Source: Nocardioides lijunqiniae (GTDB lineage Bacteria > Actinomycetota > Actinomycetes > Propionibacteriales > Nocardioidaceae). From it: a stretch of DNA of 64,000 bases. A program made the translations under genes and the position numbers. The DNA is taken from positions 1 to 64,000 of the forward strand of contig NZ_JACJGM010000023.1 in the NCBI RefSeq assembly GCF_015024225.1, in the 5' to 3' direction. Positions 36,691-45,496 of the stretch are shown piece by piece (the first letter of the stretch is position 1; each line of letters starts with the position of its first letter). A model generated the notes under the pieces. The model made no database searches and had not been told where the DNA came from. It saw only the letters and a program-made list of their open reading frames with translations.

Positions 36691-38043
36691 ATGACCTCGC
36701 TGCACGACCGTCTCGCCGACCTGGCCGAGCACGCGCCCGTCGGCGTGCCCCCGGACGCCTCCTCGGGCCACGACCTCTGGGAGCGCGGGCGCCGCTACGG
36801 ACGCCGCCGCCGGGTGGAGACGCTCACGCTGACGCTCGTCCTGCTCGCCGCGGTCGGCTCCCTGGTGGGGGCGCTGCTGCCGGCGACGACGTACGACGTC
36901 GGGCCGGCGGACGCGCAGGCCGGGCTGCGGCTGCCCGACCGGCTGCAGGTCCCGAGCCCGTGGTCGCCCGGGACCGACGACGTCGGCGAGCTCGGCCCGC
37001 TGGCTGCGGTGGTCCCGGCCGAGCGGAGGACCTGGACCGGCTCCAGCACCGGCCTGGCCGGGGTCTCCACCGACGGTGACTACGCGTTCCTCGACCTGCC
37101 CGGACTGTCGAGCACGCCGGGTCTCGAGGAGGGCGCCCGCGTCGCGCTCTCGGCGGACGGTCGCCACGTGGCGTACCCGCTGGCCGGCACGCCCGCAGGT
37201 GAGCCGAACCGCATGGAGGGCGACACGTTCGTCGGCGTCGCGGTCTACGACACGGTCACGGGCGAGGTCGACCGCCACCGGGTGGAGACCGAGCACGGCA
37301 TCGACGTCAGCGGGCTGGTGTGGACCGGGGACACCCTCTGGGTCCAGTACGGACAGTGGGACCAGGCCGCCGACGAGGACGCCGAGACCGGAACCGGTTC
37401 GGACTACCACCTCTACACGTGGCCCTTGGACCAGCGGCCTCGCCGCTTCGACGGTCCGCGGCCGGACCTGCTCCCACAGGCCGGCCTGTCACCTCGGGTC
37501 GTCGCCCCGGGCGCGCGTCTCGAGGTCTACGACGGCGACGGCACCGCCCTCTCGCGCGTCCTGAGGCCGGACGTGCGACCCGAGAGCCCGGCCGTCCTGA
37601 ACCCCTCGGGCAACCGCGTGGCGGTGCTCGGCGACCCCGACGGCGACCCGGGGACCCGCTCCAGCGACGCAGCGCCGCTGCTGGCCGGCGTGGTGCCTGA
37701 CGGTCCGGACGTCGACGTGACCACCGAGCCGGTGGGCGACGTCCGCGCCGACGACATCTGGGGTTGGCGCGACGACTGGACGGTGGTCGTGCGCGCCTAC
37801 TCCGCGAACGCGCTGCTCTCCGTCGACGTCAACACCGGCGCCACCGAGCGGCTGGTGCGGCTGCCGCAGGACGGCTCCTCGTCCGAGGTGGTCGTGGCTC
37901 AGGACGCGCTCGCCGCGCCGACCTTCTCGGCGCCCGACGCCCCCTACGTGCTCGACCCCCGGCTGCGCCTGGCCCTCGTCGTCCTCGGTGTCCTGCTCGC
38001 CGGTCTCGGCGTCGTCCTGTGGAGGCGTCGTGGCCGCGTCTGA
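36691..38043 (+). CDS. Membrane-anchored sigma-factor partner with large extracytoplasmic domain
   Basis: 450 aa. Cytoplasmic N-terminus (about 1-41) with GHDLWERGRRYGRRRR, a membrane helix (about 43-63), a long extracytoplasmic region with short propeller-like repeats (SADGRHVAYPL, NPSGNRVAVLG), and a second helix near the C-terminus (about 425-444) followed by Arg-rich WRRRGRV. Related in plan and N-terminal sequence style to 15300-16457. GGAGG lies 5 bases before ATG 36691. Overlaps the following sigma gene by 14 bases. No zinc anti-sigma motif; a sensor or anti-sigma role is inferred from coupling. Confidence 0.7.
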   Translation: MTSLHDRLADLAEHAPVGVPPDASSGHDLWERGRRYGRRRRVETLTLTLVLLAAVGSLVGALLPATTYDVGPADAQAGLRLPDRLQVPSPWSPGTDDVGELGPLAAVVPAERRTWTGSSTGLAGVSTDGDYAFLDLPGLSSTPGLEEGARVALSADGRHVAYPLAGTPAGEPNRMEGDTFVGVAVYDTVTGEVDRHRVETEHGIDVSGLVWTGDTLWVQYGQWDQAADEDAETGTGSDYHLYTWPLDQRPRRFDGPRPDLLPQAGLSPRVVAPGARLEVYDGDGTALSRVLRPDVRPESPAVLNPSGNRVAVLGDPDGDPGTRSSDAAPLLAGVVPDGPDVDVTTEPVGDVRADDIWGWRDDWTVVVRAYSANALLSVDVNTGATERLVRLPQDGSSSEVVVAQDALAAPTFSAPDAPYVLDPRLRLALVVLGVLLAGLGVVLWRRRGRV

Positions 38044-38533
38044 GGACCGGGCGGGCTTCGAGGAGTTCGTCCTCGCGCGCCGCTCCGCGCTGCTGCGCAC
38101 GGCGTACCTGATGACCGGCAGCCACGAGGACGCGGAGGACCTGCTGCAGGTGGCGCTGGTCAAGGCCGTGCCGCAGTGGCGCAGGATCCGCGACCGGCCG
38201 GAGCCCTACGTGCGCAGGATCCTGGCGCGCGAGAGCATCTCCCGGTGGCGTCGTCGGCGCTGGCGCGAGGTCGGCACCGACGAGCTGCCGGAGACAGGCA
38301 CCCACGACGCCGACGTCGACCAGCGCGAGGACCTGCGACGCGCGCTGCTGACGCTGGCGCCGCGCCAGCGCGCGGTGGTCGTGCTGCGCTACTACGAGGA
38401 CCTCAGCGAGGCGCAGACCGCGGAGGCGCTGGGGATCGCGGTGGGCACGGTGAAGTCGCAGGCCCGCGACGCCCTCGCTCGGCTGCGGGCCCTCGTCCCG
38501 GACCTGGACGAGGCCACGGTCGGCGCCGGCTGA
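38030..38533 (+). CDS. SigE-family ECF RNA polymerase sigma factor
   Basis: 167 aa. Sigma-2 (FVLARRSALLRTAYLMTGSH, DLLQVAL) and sigma-4 (LAPRQRAVVVLRYYEDLSEA, VGTVKSQARDAL) with a short linker, unlike the Gly-Pro linker of the homologue at 16454-17023. GTG at 38030 has GGAGG 4 bases upstream and overlaps the membrane-partner gene. Gene order partner-then-sigma is the reverse of the first locus. Target genes unknown; the lipoprotein downstream may be one. Confidence 0.85.
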   Translation: MAASEDRAGFEEFVLARRSALLRTAYLMTGSHEDAEDLLQVALVKAVPQWRRIRDRPEPYVRRILARESISRWRRRRWREVGTDELPETGTHDADVDQREDLRRALLTLAPRQRAVVVLRYYEDLSEAQTAEALGIAVGTVKSQARDALARLRALVPDLDEATVGAG

Positions 38534-38548
38534 ACTACGCTGCCGCGC

Positions 38549-39136
38549 GTGAGACGCACTCGGCAGGCGGGCCCCCTACTGCTGCTCGCCCTGCTCGCCG
38601 CGGGCTGCTCCGGCGACGGCGGAAGCGCGGAGCGTGAGATCGGCCCCACGCCCGTCCAGTCCGGGCCGATCCTGGGAGGGGAGCCGTTGGAGGGCCCGCC
38701 CTCGACGGACCCGGCCCCCGGTGAGCCGACGACGTACGACGAGGGCGTCGCCCACCTGGAGGCCGCGACCACGACGGTGGAGCTGGCGCGGTTCCTCTCG
38801 CCCGACGGCGACGTCTACTGCTCGCTCAGCGACCTCGCGGGGACGCCCGCCTGCGAGCTCGGCGACGGGCCCGTGAAGGACCTCGACGTCTGCGACCCCG
38901 GCGGGCCGTCGGTCTACGTCGGGAGGATCGAGCTCGGCGAGGACGGGCCGGTGCCGCTGTGCAACACCGACACGATCCGCGGCGCGCAGGGGGCGACGGT
39001 CGAGCACGGCACCCGGGTCACCTGGCCCCGCAGCCCGGTCGAGTGCGTGGTGGAGGAGATCGGCGTCACCTGCCTGGACGACGACCTCGGTGCGGGCTTC
39101 TTCCTCACCCCGGGGCGCTACCTTCTGCTGGGCTGA
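38549..39136 (+). CDS. Predicted lipoprotein, function unknown
   Basis: 195 aa. Signal peptide with lipobox LLAAGC (Cys about 21). The mature part has several cysteines (YCSLSD, ACELGD, DVCDPG, PLCNTD, VECVVE, VTCLDD), enough for three disulfides, in a compact beta-rich domain ending GFFLTPGRYLLLG. No known family recognised. GTG at 38549 has TACGCT ending 7 bases upstream, so it probably has its own leaderless promoter despite following the sigma gene closely. Confidence 0.7.
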   Translation: MRRTRQAGPLLLLALLAAGCSGDGGSAEREIGPTPVQSGPILGGEPLEGPPSTDPAPGEPTTYDEGVAHLEAATTTVELARFLSPDGDVYCSLSDLAGTPACELGDGPVKDLDVCDPGGPSVYVGRIELGEDGPVPLCNTDTIRGAQGATVEHGTRVTWPRSPVECVVEEIGVTCLDDDLGAGFFLTPGRYLLLG

Positions 39137-39163
39137 CTGGCCGGCTTGGCTACGGTTGCGGAC

Positions 39164-39463
39164 ATGATCGTGGCCTTCAGCATCAGTCCCTCCACCGGCG
39201 ACGAGACCGGCGGCGTCTCCGAGGCCGTGGCCGCCGCCGTGCGCGTCGTCCGCGAGTCCGGCCTGCCCCACGAGACCAACGCGATGTTCACCAACATCGA
39301 GGGGGAGTGGGACGAGGTGATGGCCGTGGTGAAGCGCGCCGTGGACGTCGTCGCCGAGGTGTCGCCCCGCGTCGGGCTCGTGCTCAAGGCCGACATCCGC
39401 CCCGGCTGGACCGGTGAGCTCACGGCCAAGGTGGAGCGCATCGAGCGGGCCCTGGAGGGCTGA
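39164..39463 (+). CDS. Thiamine-binding protein, MTH1187/YkoF-like
   Basis: 99 aa alpha/beta protein of the MTH1187 (DUF77) family: IVAFSISPSTGDETGGVSEA at the N-terminus and GLVLKADIRPGW in the second half. Relatives bind thiamine or its pyrimidine part; YkoF of Bacillus carries two such domains. The exact role (carrier, salvage or regulator) is unknown. TACGGT ends 7 bases before ATG 39164. The stop overlaps the DUF3105 start. Confidence 0.82.
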   Translation: MIVAFSISPSTGDETGGVSEAVAAAVRVVRESGLPHETNAMFTNIEGEWDEVMAVVKRAVDVVAEVSPRVGLVLKADIRPGWTGELTAKVERIERALEG

Positions 39464-40305
39464 TGTCCTACCCGCCGCCCCCGGGACCGCCGCCGTCCGG
39501 CCCACCGCCGTCGGGCCCTCCCTCCTCCGGCCCGCCCCCGTACGGCCCGCCCCCGTCCGGCCCGTCGGCCGGGCCCCCGACGGGCCCGCCGTCGTACCAG
39601 CCGCCACCGCCGCCCCCGCCCGGCTGGACGCCCTACGGACCTCCGCCCCCGCAGCAGCCGCCGCCGTCCGGTGGCGCGCGACGCCTCGCGATCGTGCTGG
39701 GCGTGCTGGGCGCCGCCCTCGTCATCGGCCTGGCCGTGCTGGTGCCGGTCGTGCTGTCCGACGACGACCCCGAGCCCGGCGCGGGACCTCGCAAGGGGCA
39801 GAGCTCTGCCGGCACCGAGGGGGGCGCCGAGGGCGGCACGGACGGGCCGGGCGCCGGCACGGACCTCGCGGCCGTGGAGGAGTTCTCCGACCTGGAGCCG
39901 ACCCACACCGAGGACGACGTCGACTACGAGCAGTCGCCCCCGGCCGGCGGCCCCCACGACCCGACGTGGCTCGACTGCGGGGTCTACGACGAGCCCGTGA
40001 GCGAGGAGAACGTCGTGCACGACCTCGAGCACGGCACGGTCTGGATCACCTACGAGCCCGACCTCGACGAGGAGTCGGTCGCCGCGCTGGAGGAGGCCCT
40101 GCCGCAGAACGGCATCCTCTCGCCGTACGACGACCTCCGCGCGCCGGTCGTCGTGACCGTGTGGGAGCGCCAGCTCGAGCTGACCGGCGCCGACGACCCC
40201 CGCCTGCAGCTCTTCATCGAGGAGTACGGCGCGGGGGAGACCGCCCCGGAGCCGTTCGCGTCCTGCGCGGGCGGGGTCCGCGACCCGGCGGGGACGTCGG
40301 TGTGA
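39463..40305 (+). CDS. DUF3105 membrane protein with proline-rich N-terminus
   Basis: 280 aa. A Pro/Gly/Ser-rich cytoplasmic tail (about 1-65) is followed by one membrane helix (about 70-91) and an extracytoplasmic DUF3105 domain (about 140-270). The domain contains YEQSPPAGGPHDPTWLDCGVY and VHDLEHGTVWITY, where conserved His and Cys residues may bind metal. Function unknown. Translationally coupled on both sides (ATG overlaps the thiamine-binding stop; its stop overlaps the yjbQ start). Confidence 0.85.
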   Translation: MSYPPPPGPPPSGPPPSGPPSSGPPPYGPPPSGPSAGPPTGPPSYQPPPPPPPGWTPYGPPPPQQPPPSGGARRLAIVLGVLGAALVIGLAVLVPVVLSDDDPEPGAGPRKGQSSAGTEGGAEGGTDGPGAGTDLAAVEEFSDLEPTHTEDDVDYEQSPPAGGPHDPTWLDCGVYDEPVSEENVVHDLEHGTVWITYEPDLDEESVAALEEALPQNGILSPYDDLRAPVVVTVWERQLELTGADDPRLQLFIEEYGAGETAPEPFASCAGGVRDPAGTSV

Positions 40306-40706
40306 TGGACAGCGAGACCCGCCGCTACCGCACCGGTGCCGACGAGGCCGTGCTGGACCTGACCGACGACTGCGCGGAGTTCGTGCGCGGTCGTGGCGAC
40401 GGGCTCCTGAACGTGTTCGTGCCGCACGCGACGGCCGGCATCGCGATCATCGAGACCGGCGCCGGCAGCGACGACGACCTGCTCGCGGCCCTGGGCGACC
40501 TGCTCCCCGCCGACGACCGGTGGCGCCACCGCCACGGCTCGCCCGGTCACGGCCGCTCGCACGTGATGCCGGCGATCGTGCCCCCGTCGGCGACGGTGCC
40601 GGTGCTGGGCGGCCGGCTCGCCCTCGGCACGTGGCAGAGCGTGTGCCTGGTGGACCTCAACGTCGACAACCCCGACCGCGAGGTGCGGCTCAGCTTCCTG
40701 GGCTGA
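40305..40706 (+). CDS. YjbQ family protein (UPF0047, thiamine-phosphate-synthase-like activity)
   Basis: 133 aa. The conserved core VFVPHATAGIAIIE and GRSHVMPAIVPPSATVPV matches UPF0047/YjbQ, small trimeric proteins for which a weak secondary thiamine-phosphate synthase activity has been reported. Neighbouring the MTH1187-type thiamine-binding protein in one coupled unit, it supports a thiamine-related role. An LexA box follows 14 bases after the stop and belongs to the next gene. Confidence 0.85.
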   Translation: MDSETRRYRTGADEAVLDLTDDCAEFVRGRGDGLLNVFVPHATAGIAIIETGAGSDDDLLAALGDLLPADDRWRHRHGSPGHGRSHVMPAIVPPSATVPVLGGRLALGTWQSVCLVDLNVDNPDREVRLSFLG

Positions 40707-40719
40707 CCCACCATGGAGG

Positions 40720-40735
40720 TCGAACAGGTGTTCGA
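40720..40735 (+). promoter_or_regulatory. LexA-binding site (SOS box)
   Basis: TCGAACAGGTGTTCGA is an exact match to the actinobacterial SOS box TCGAAC-N4-GTTCGA; the symmetry even extends to GTCGAACA/TGTTCGAC. TAGCCT (40737-40742), a likely -10 element, starts 2 bases later, so LexA bound here would block transcription of the gene at 40749. Confidence 0.85.
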
Positions 40736-40748
40736 CTAGCCTCGGGTC

Positions 40749-41117
40749 ATGGCACTCGTCGCTCCTCCCGGATGGCCGCGGGGCGTCCGTCCCCCCGACG
40801 CTCCCGACTGGGAGCGCACGGCCGCCGACTGGCTGCTCGACCAGTGCCCGCCCGACTACCGGCGCTACGCCGGGCTGCGGCGTCACGTCGTCGTCCTCGC
40901 GCGCTTCGCGGTGCTGCACGTCGAGGCCAGCCAGGCGGCCTGTCGGCGCGGGATGAGCGAGGCGCGCGCCGACCTGCGCGAGGTGGCCTCCGACGAGGTG
41001 GTCGAGGCCGCGGTGCAGACCTTCCAGCTCGAGGAGGCGCGGCTGCTCGGGCTGCGCCGCGAGGTCGGTCTCGTCGAGGAGGCGCTGCGCGGGCGCCGCT
41101 ACGTCGCCCGCCTCTAG
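40749..41117 (+). CDS. Putative SOS-regulated small protein, function unknown
   Basis: 122 aa, no membrane segment or signal, mostly helical: DWERTAADWLLDQCPPDYRR, then a long amphipathic stretch ending LVEEALRGRRYVARL. I do not recognise its family. ATG at 40749 lies 7 bases after TAGCCT, so the mRNA is probably leaderless, and a perfect LexA box overlaps the promoter. It should therefore be induced by DNA damage. It could be a division inhibitor, a repair accessory or a DNA-binding protein; nothing in the sequence decides. Convergent with the GH18 gene. Confidence 0.7.
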   Translation: MALVAPPGWPRGVRPPDAPDWERTAADWLLDQCPPDYRRYAGLRRHVVVLARFAVLHVEASQAACRRGMSEARADLREVASDEVVEAAVQTFQLEEARLLGLRREVGLVEEALRGRRYVARL

Positions 41118-41121
41118 CCGC

Positions 41122-42147
41122 CTACGGCAGCGGGTCCGCCGACCCCAGCCGCCACAGCGCGAGACCGTGGACTCCGAGCTCGCTCACGAGCCGGGCCCGC
41201 AGCCGCCAGGAGCGGGCGTCGGACCACCACAGGACGGTGCCGTTCGAGAGTCGCGCCGACCACTCCCCGGAGCGGGGGTGCCAGACGGCGCGGGCGCCGT
41301 CGCGGCGCACCAGGCGCCGGGCGCCCGCCACGGACACGGTGCGGCCGGTGCCGCGCCGCGGCCAGGTGTAGCCGTAGCCGGCGACGCCGAGGTCGAGCCG
41401 CTCGGCGGGCACGGCCTTCAGGGCGGCGCGCAGCGCCTGGCGCTGCCAGCGCAGGGGGCCCACCGGTCCGGGGCCGGACCAGGCGGGTCCGTGGAAGTCG
41501 TAGGTCATCAGGACGACGACGTCCGCCGATCGACCGAGGTCGCCCAGCCGGTAGCCGTGGGAGCGGTACGCCGCCAGGCTGGTCGAGGCGCTCACGTCGA
41601 CCGAGACCGTCCGGGCCGCCGGCATCAGCGCCTGCAGCCGTCGCACGAGACGCACCAGCCCGGCGGCGCGGCGGCGCGGCACCAGCTCCAGGTCGACGTT
41701 GACGCCGCCCCAGCCCTGGGCCGCGACGAGCCCGGCGAGGCGTCGCGCGACGCGCTCGATGTTGGCCCGGCTGCCCAGCAGCCGGCTGGCGGCGCGTGCG
41801 TCGAAGTCGCCCAGCCGGTTGCTGTAGTTGCTCACCAGCAGCTCGCTGCGCAGGCCCTCGCGGCGCGCGGTGCCGGCGAGGCGGCGGGTGCCGGCGTCGG
41901 GACGGATCACGCCCCTGCCGTCGGCGGTGATGCTGACGCCGGCCACGGTGAGGGTGGTCAGGGCGTGCGCCTCCCGCGCCACGAGGCGGTGGGTCGCGCC
42001 GCCCAGCGCGAAGCCGGTGACCGCGGGTCCGCCGTCCGCCGCGGCTGCCCTCGGCGCGGGGACGGCCGGCGCGGCGGCGGCGGAGCCGGTGACGAGCAGT
42101 GCCGCCGTCAGCGCCGCGGTGAGGGGGAGGGTGCGCAGGCGAGTCAT
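41122..42147 (-). CDS. Secreted glycoside hydrolase family 18 protein
   Basis: 341 aa with a signal peptide (about 1-26). GH18 barrel: WGGVNVDLELV holds the catalytic Glu of the DxxDxDxE-type motif in the shortened form seen in spore-cortex and YaaH-like enzymes, LMTYDFHGPAWSGPGPVGPL is the conserved strand-6 segment, and the C-terminal GLALWRLGSADP the last strand. Such proteins cleave beta-1,4-N-acetylglucosamine links in chitin or peptidoglycan; the target here is not certain. Convergent with the SOS-box gene (4 bases between stops). Confidence 0.85.
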   Translation of the reverse strand: MTRLRTLPLTAALTAALLVTGSAAAAPAVPAPRAAAADGGPAVTGFALGGATHRLVAREAHALTTLTVAGVSITADGRGVIRPDAGTRRLAGTARREGLRSELLVSNYSNRLGDFDARAASRLLGSRANIERVARRLAGLVAAQGWGGVNVDLELVPRRRAAGLVRLVRRLQALMPAARTVSVDVSASTSLAAYRSHGYRLGDLGRSADVVVLMTYDFHGPAWSGPGPVGPLRWQRQALRAALKAVPAERLDLGVAGYGYTWPRRGTGRTVSVAGARRLVRRDGARAVWHPRSGEWSARLSNGTVLWWSDARSWRLRARLVSELGVHGLALWRLGSADPLP

Positions 42148-42200
42148 GGGACCACCCTGTCACCTCGGGTCGTGGTGCGTCGCAGCACTACGGTGGCGCC

Positions 42201-42623
42201 GTGCACCACTTCGCGAGCGTCGTCCTGGTCGACCGGCAGGGGCGGGTGCTGCTGCAGGAGCGCGACTCCCGTCCGCGGCTCGACCCGGACCGCTGGGGCT
42301 ACCCCGGAGGCGGCGTCGAGGCGGGGGAGACCTACGAGCAGGCGGCGTACCGCGAGCTCGAGGAGGAGACCGGGGTGCGGCTGTCGCCCGGCACCCTGGA
42401 GCTGGTCGGCGAGTTCCGCTTCTGGAGCGAGCCGTGCGGCGAGGACGACGAGTTCCGGCTCTACGCGGCCGGCACCGCGCTGACCGAGGTGGAGTGCCAC
42501 GAGGGTCGGCAGATGGCGTTCGTGGAGCCGGCCGTCGCGCTCGGTCTGGACCTGACCGTCTCGGCGCGCCTGACCCTGGGCGACTTCCTCGCGTCGCCCC
42601 TGTACGCCAAGGTGGGTCCATGA
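42201..42623 (+). CDS. Nudix hydrolase
   Basis: 140 aa. A complete Nudix box GGVEAGETYEQAAYRELEEE (then TGV) fits GX5EX7REUXEEXGU and supplies the Mg2+ ligands for hydrolysis of nucleoside-diphosphate-linked substrates. Substrate unknown. GTG at 42201 has TACGGT ending 6 bases upstream. The stop overlaps the ATG of the SMP-30-like gene by 4 bases. Confidence 0.9.
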   Translation: MHHFASVVLVDRQGRVLLQERDSRPRLDPDRWGYPGGGVEAGETYEQAAYRELEEETGVRLSPGTLELVGEFRFWSEPCGEDDEFRLYAAGTALTEVECHEGRQMAFVEPAVALGLDLTVSARLTLGDFLASPLYAKVGP

Positions 42624-43561
42624 CCTCCCGCTTCCGCGTGTTCCCCGTCCCCGGCCCCGGCGCGGAGGACGTCGTCGTCGCCACCAGCGGCCCCGACGAG
42701 GGCGCGGTCTTCACCGGCACCGCGGACGGCGCGATCCTCCGCGTGAGCCACGACGGGCAGCGGGTCGAGCGCGTCGCGCACACCGGTGGTCGTCCGCTCG
42801 GCCTCGAGCTGGACCTCGACGGCCGGCTGGTCGTCTGCGACGCCCACCTTGGCCTGCTGCGCGTCGACCCGGCCAGCGGCGCGGTCGAGGCCGTCACCGA
42901 CAGCGTCGGCGGCACCCGGATGGTCTTCTGCAACAACGCGGCGGTGGCCTCCGACGGGACGGTGTGGTTCAGCGACTCCTCGACCCGCTACGGCGTGGAG
43001 CGGTGGAAGGACGACTTCGTCCAGAACACCCGCACCGGCCGGCTGCTGCGGCTCTCGACCGACGGCACGGTGGAGGTGGTGCTCGACGGCCTCGCCTTCG
43101 CCAACGGCGTGGCGCTGTCGGCCGCCGAGGACTTCGTGTGCGTCGCGGAGTCCGGTGCCCGCACCGTCGTGCGCCGCTGGCTCACCGGCAACCGCGCCGG
43201 GATGCGTGACCTGCTGTGCTCGGGGCTGCCGGGATACCCCGACAACATCGCCCGCGGCAGCGACGGCCTGATCTGGGTCACGATCGCCAGCCCCGTCGAC
43301 CCGCTGGTGGAGCGCCTGCAGGCCGGCCCCCTGGCGCTGCGCCGCCTGGTCACCAGGATCCCGCAGCGCCTCCAGCCGAAGCCGCAGCAGACCGTGCGCG
43401 TGCAGGCCTACGACGACGCCGGCACGCTCGTGCACGACCTCGACGTCGACCCGGCCGAGCACGGGACGGCGTACCACATGGTCACGGGCGTGCGGGAGCA
43501 CGAGGGACGGGTGTGGATGGGGAGCCTGCACGAGCCGGCCATCGCCGTGCTGGATCGCTGA
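42620..43561 (+). CDS. SMP-30/gluconolactonase (strictosidine-synthase-like) family protein
   Basis: 313 aa six-bladed propeller. The blade motifs RPLGLELDLDGRLVVCDAH, NNAAVASDGTVWFSDSSTRYG and GYPDNIARGSDGLIWVTIASP fit the strictosidine-synthase-like branch of the SMP-30/LRE superfamily, calcium-dependent lactonases or esterases. No signal peptide is evident. Coupled to the Nudix gene. Substrate unknown. Confidence 0.85.
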   Translation: MTSRFRVFPVPGPGAEDVVVATSGPDEGAVFTGTADGAILRVSHDGQRVERVAHTGGRPLGLELDLDGRLVVCDAHLGLLRVDPASGAVEAVTDSVGGTRMVFCNNAAVASDGTVWFSDSSTRYGVERWKDDFVQNTRTGRLLRLSTDGTVEVVLDGLAFANGVALSAAEDFVCVAESGARTVVRRWLTGNRAGMRDLLCSGLPGYPDNIARGSDGLIWVTIASPVDPLVERLQAGPLALRRLVTRIPQRLQPKPQQTVRVQAYDDAGTLVHDLDVDPAEHGTAYHMVTGVREHEGRVWMGSLHEPAIAVLDR

Positions 43562-43591
43562 TCTCGGCTACCGACCCGTAAACTCCACGAC

Positions 43592-45496
43592 ATGGGTGTC
43601 CTCGAGTCTGTCTCCGGTCCGCGCGACCTGCGGGACCTCTCCGACGACCAGATGACGGCGCTGGCCGCGGAGATCCGGGACCGGCTCGTCCAGGCGTGCT
43701 CGCGGGTCGGGGGGCACCTCGGCCCCAACCTCGGGGTCGTCGAGCTGACGCTGGCCATCCACCGCACCTTCGACTCCCCGCGCGACCGCGTCGTCTTCGA
43801 CACCGGCCACCAGGCCTACGTCCACAAGATGCTCACGGGCCGCGCCGACGACTTCTCCGGGCTGCGCACCGAGGGCGGCCTGTCGGGCTACCCCAGCCAG
43901 GCCGAGTCCGAGCACGACATCGTCGAGAACTCCCACGCCTCCACCGCGCTGAGCTACGCCGACGGCATCGCGAAGGCCTACGCCATCCGCGGCGAGGACC
44001 GCCACACCGTGGCGGTGATCGGCGACGGCGCGCTCACCGGCGGCATGGCCTGGGAGGCCCTCAACAACATCGCGATCGCCAAGGACTCGCGCCTGGCGAT
44101 CGTCGTCAACGACAACGGCCGCTCCTACACCCCGACCATCGGGGGCCTCGCCACGGCGCTGACCTCGCTGCGCACCAGCCCGCGCTACGAGCACTTCCTC
44201 GACCTGGTCAAGAAGCGCCTCAACGCCGTCAAGGGCGTCGGCCCCGCCGCCTACGACGCGCTGCACGCGATGAAGAAGGGCCTCAAGGACGCGCTGGCGC
44301 CCCAGGGCCTGTTCGAGGACCTCGGCCTCAAGTACGTCGGTCCGGTCGACGGCCACGACCTGACGGCGATGGAGCACGCCCTGGCCCAGGCCAAGAAGTT
44401 CGGCGGGCCGGTCATCGTGCACGCGATCACCCGCAAGGGCTTCGGCTACGACGCCGCGGAGCGCCACGAGGCCGACCAGTTCCACTCCCCGCAGCCCTTC
44501 GACATCGAGACCGGCGAGGAGAAGGTGCGCGGCCAGATCTGGACCGACGTGTTCTCCGACGAGATCGTCCAGATCGGCCAGCGCCGCCAGGACGTCGTGG
44601 CCATGACCGCGGCGATGATGCACCCGGTGGGGCTCGACCAGTTCCAGGCGCGCTTCCCCGAGCGGACGTTCGACGTCGGCATCGCCGAGCAGCACGCCGC
44701 GACGTCCGCGGCGGGTCTCGCCATCGGCGGGCTGCACCCCGTCGTCGCCATCTACGCGACCTTCCTCAACCGGGCCTTCGACCAGGTGCTGATGGACATC
44801 GCCCTGCACCGGTGCGGCGTCACGTTCGTGCTCGACCGGGCCGGCGTCACCGGCGACGACGGCGCCAGCCACAACGGCATGTGGGACATGTCGGTGCTCC
44901 AGGTCGTGCCGGGGCTGCGCCTCGCGGCGCCTCGCGACGCCACGCGCCTGCGCGAGCTGCTCAACGAGGCGGTCGACGTCGACGACGCCCCCACCGTCGT
45001 CCGCTTCCCCAAGGGCCCGCCGCCCACCGACATCCCGACGCACGCCAAGGCCGGCGGCGCCGACGTCCTGGTCCGCACCGGCCCCCACGACGTGCTGGTG
45101 GTGGCCGTGGGCTCGATGGCCACGGTCGCGGTCGACGTCGCCGAGCGGCTGGACGCCCAGGGCATCGGCGTGACCGTGGTCGACCCGCGCTGGGTCAAGC
45201 CGGTCGACCCGGCGATCGTGGAGCTCGCCCGCCAGCACCGTCTGGTGGTCAGCGTCGAGGACAACGGCCGCGTCGGCGGCTGCGGCGCGACCCTGCTGCA
45301 GACGCTCAACGACGCCGGCGTGACGACGCCGTTCCGGCTGCACGGGATCCCGCAGGAGTTCCTGGGGCACGCCAAGCGCGCCGCGATCCTGGAGCGGGTG
45401 GGGCTCACCCCGCAGGCGATCGCGCTCGGCATCGTCGAGGACATCACGGCGCTCGCCGAGGGGCGAGCGGTCGTCGATGTCGACCAGCTCGGCTGA
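43592..45496 (+). CDS. dxs: 1-deoxy-D-xylulose-5-phosphate synthase
   Basis: 634 aa thiamine-diphosphate enzyme that condenses pyruvate and glyceraldehyde-3-phosphate, first step of the MEP isoprenoid pathway. TPP/Mg2+ motif [16 protein letters not shown]...[15 protein letters not shown] near the N-terminus, transketolase-type EQHAAT in the pyrimidine domain and the C-terminal transketolase fold are all present. ATG 43592 has TAAACT ending 7 bases upstream, so leaderless expression is likely. Nearby in M. tuberculosis too (Rv2682c). Confidence 0.96.
   Translation: MGVLESVSGPRDLRDLSDDQMTALAAEIRDRLVQACSRVGGHLGPNLGVVELTLAIHRTFDSPRDRVVFDTGHQAYVHKMLTGRADDFSGLRTEGGLSGYPSQAESEHDIVENSHASTALSYADGIAKAYAIRGEDRHTVAVIGDGALTGGMAWEALNNIAIAKDSRLAIVVNDNGRSYTPTIGGLATALTSLRTSPRYEHFLDLVKKRLNAVKGVGPAAYDALHAMKKGLKDALAPQGLFEDLGLKYVGPVDGHDLTAMEHALAQAKKFGGPVIVHAITRKGFGYDAAERHEADQFHSPQPFDIETGEEKVRGQIWTDVFSDEIVQIGQRRQDVVAMTAAMMHPVGLDQFQARFPERTFDVGIAEQHAATSAAGLAIGGLHPVVAIYATFLNRAFDQVLMDIALHRCGVTFVLDRAGVTGDDGASHNGMWDMSVLQVVPGLRLAAPRDATRLRELLNEAVDVDDAPTVVRFPKGPPPTDIPTHAKAGGADVLVRTGPHDVLVVAVGSMATVAVDVAERLDAQGIGVTVVDPRWVKPVDPAIVELARQHRLVVSVEDNGRVGGCGATLLQTLNDAGVTTPFRLHGIPQEFLGHAKRAAILERVGLTPQAIALGIVEDITALAEGRAVVDVDQLG

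Noticed and set aside
39463..39680. Proline-rich N-terminus of the DUF3105 protein as a frameshift or repeat artefact
   Set aside because: The frame is continuous into the membrane helix and DUF3105 domain, and such tails are common in actinobacterial membrane proteins.
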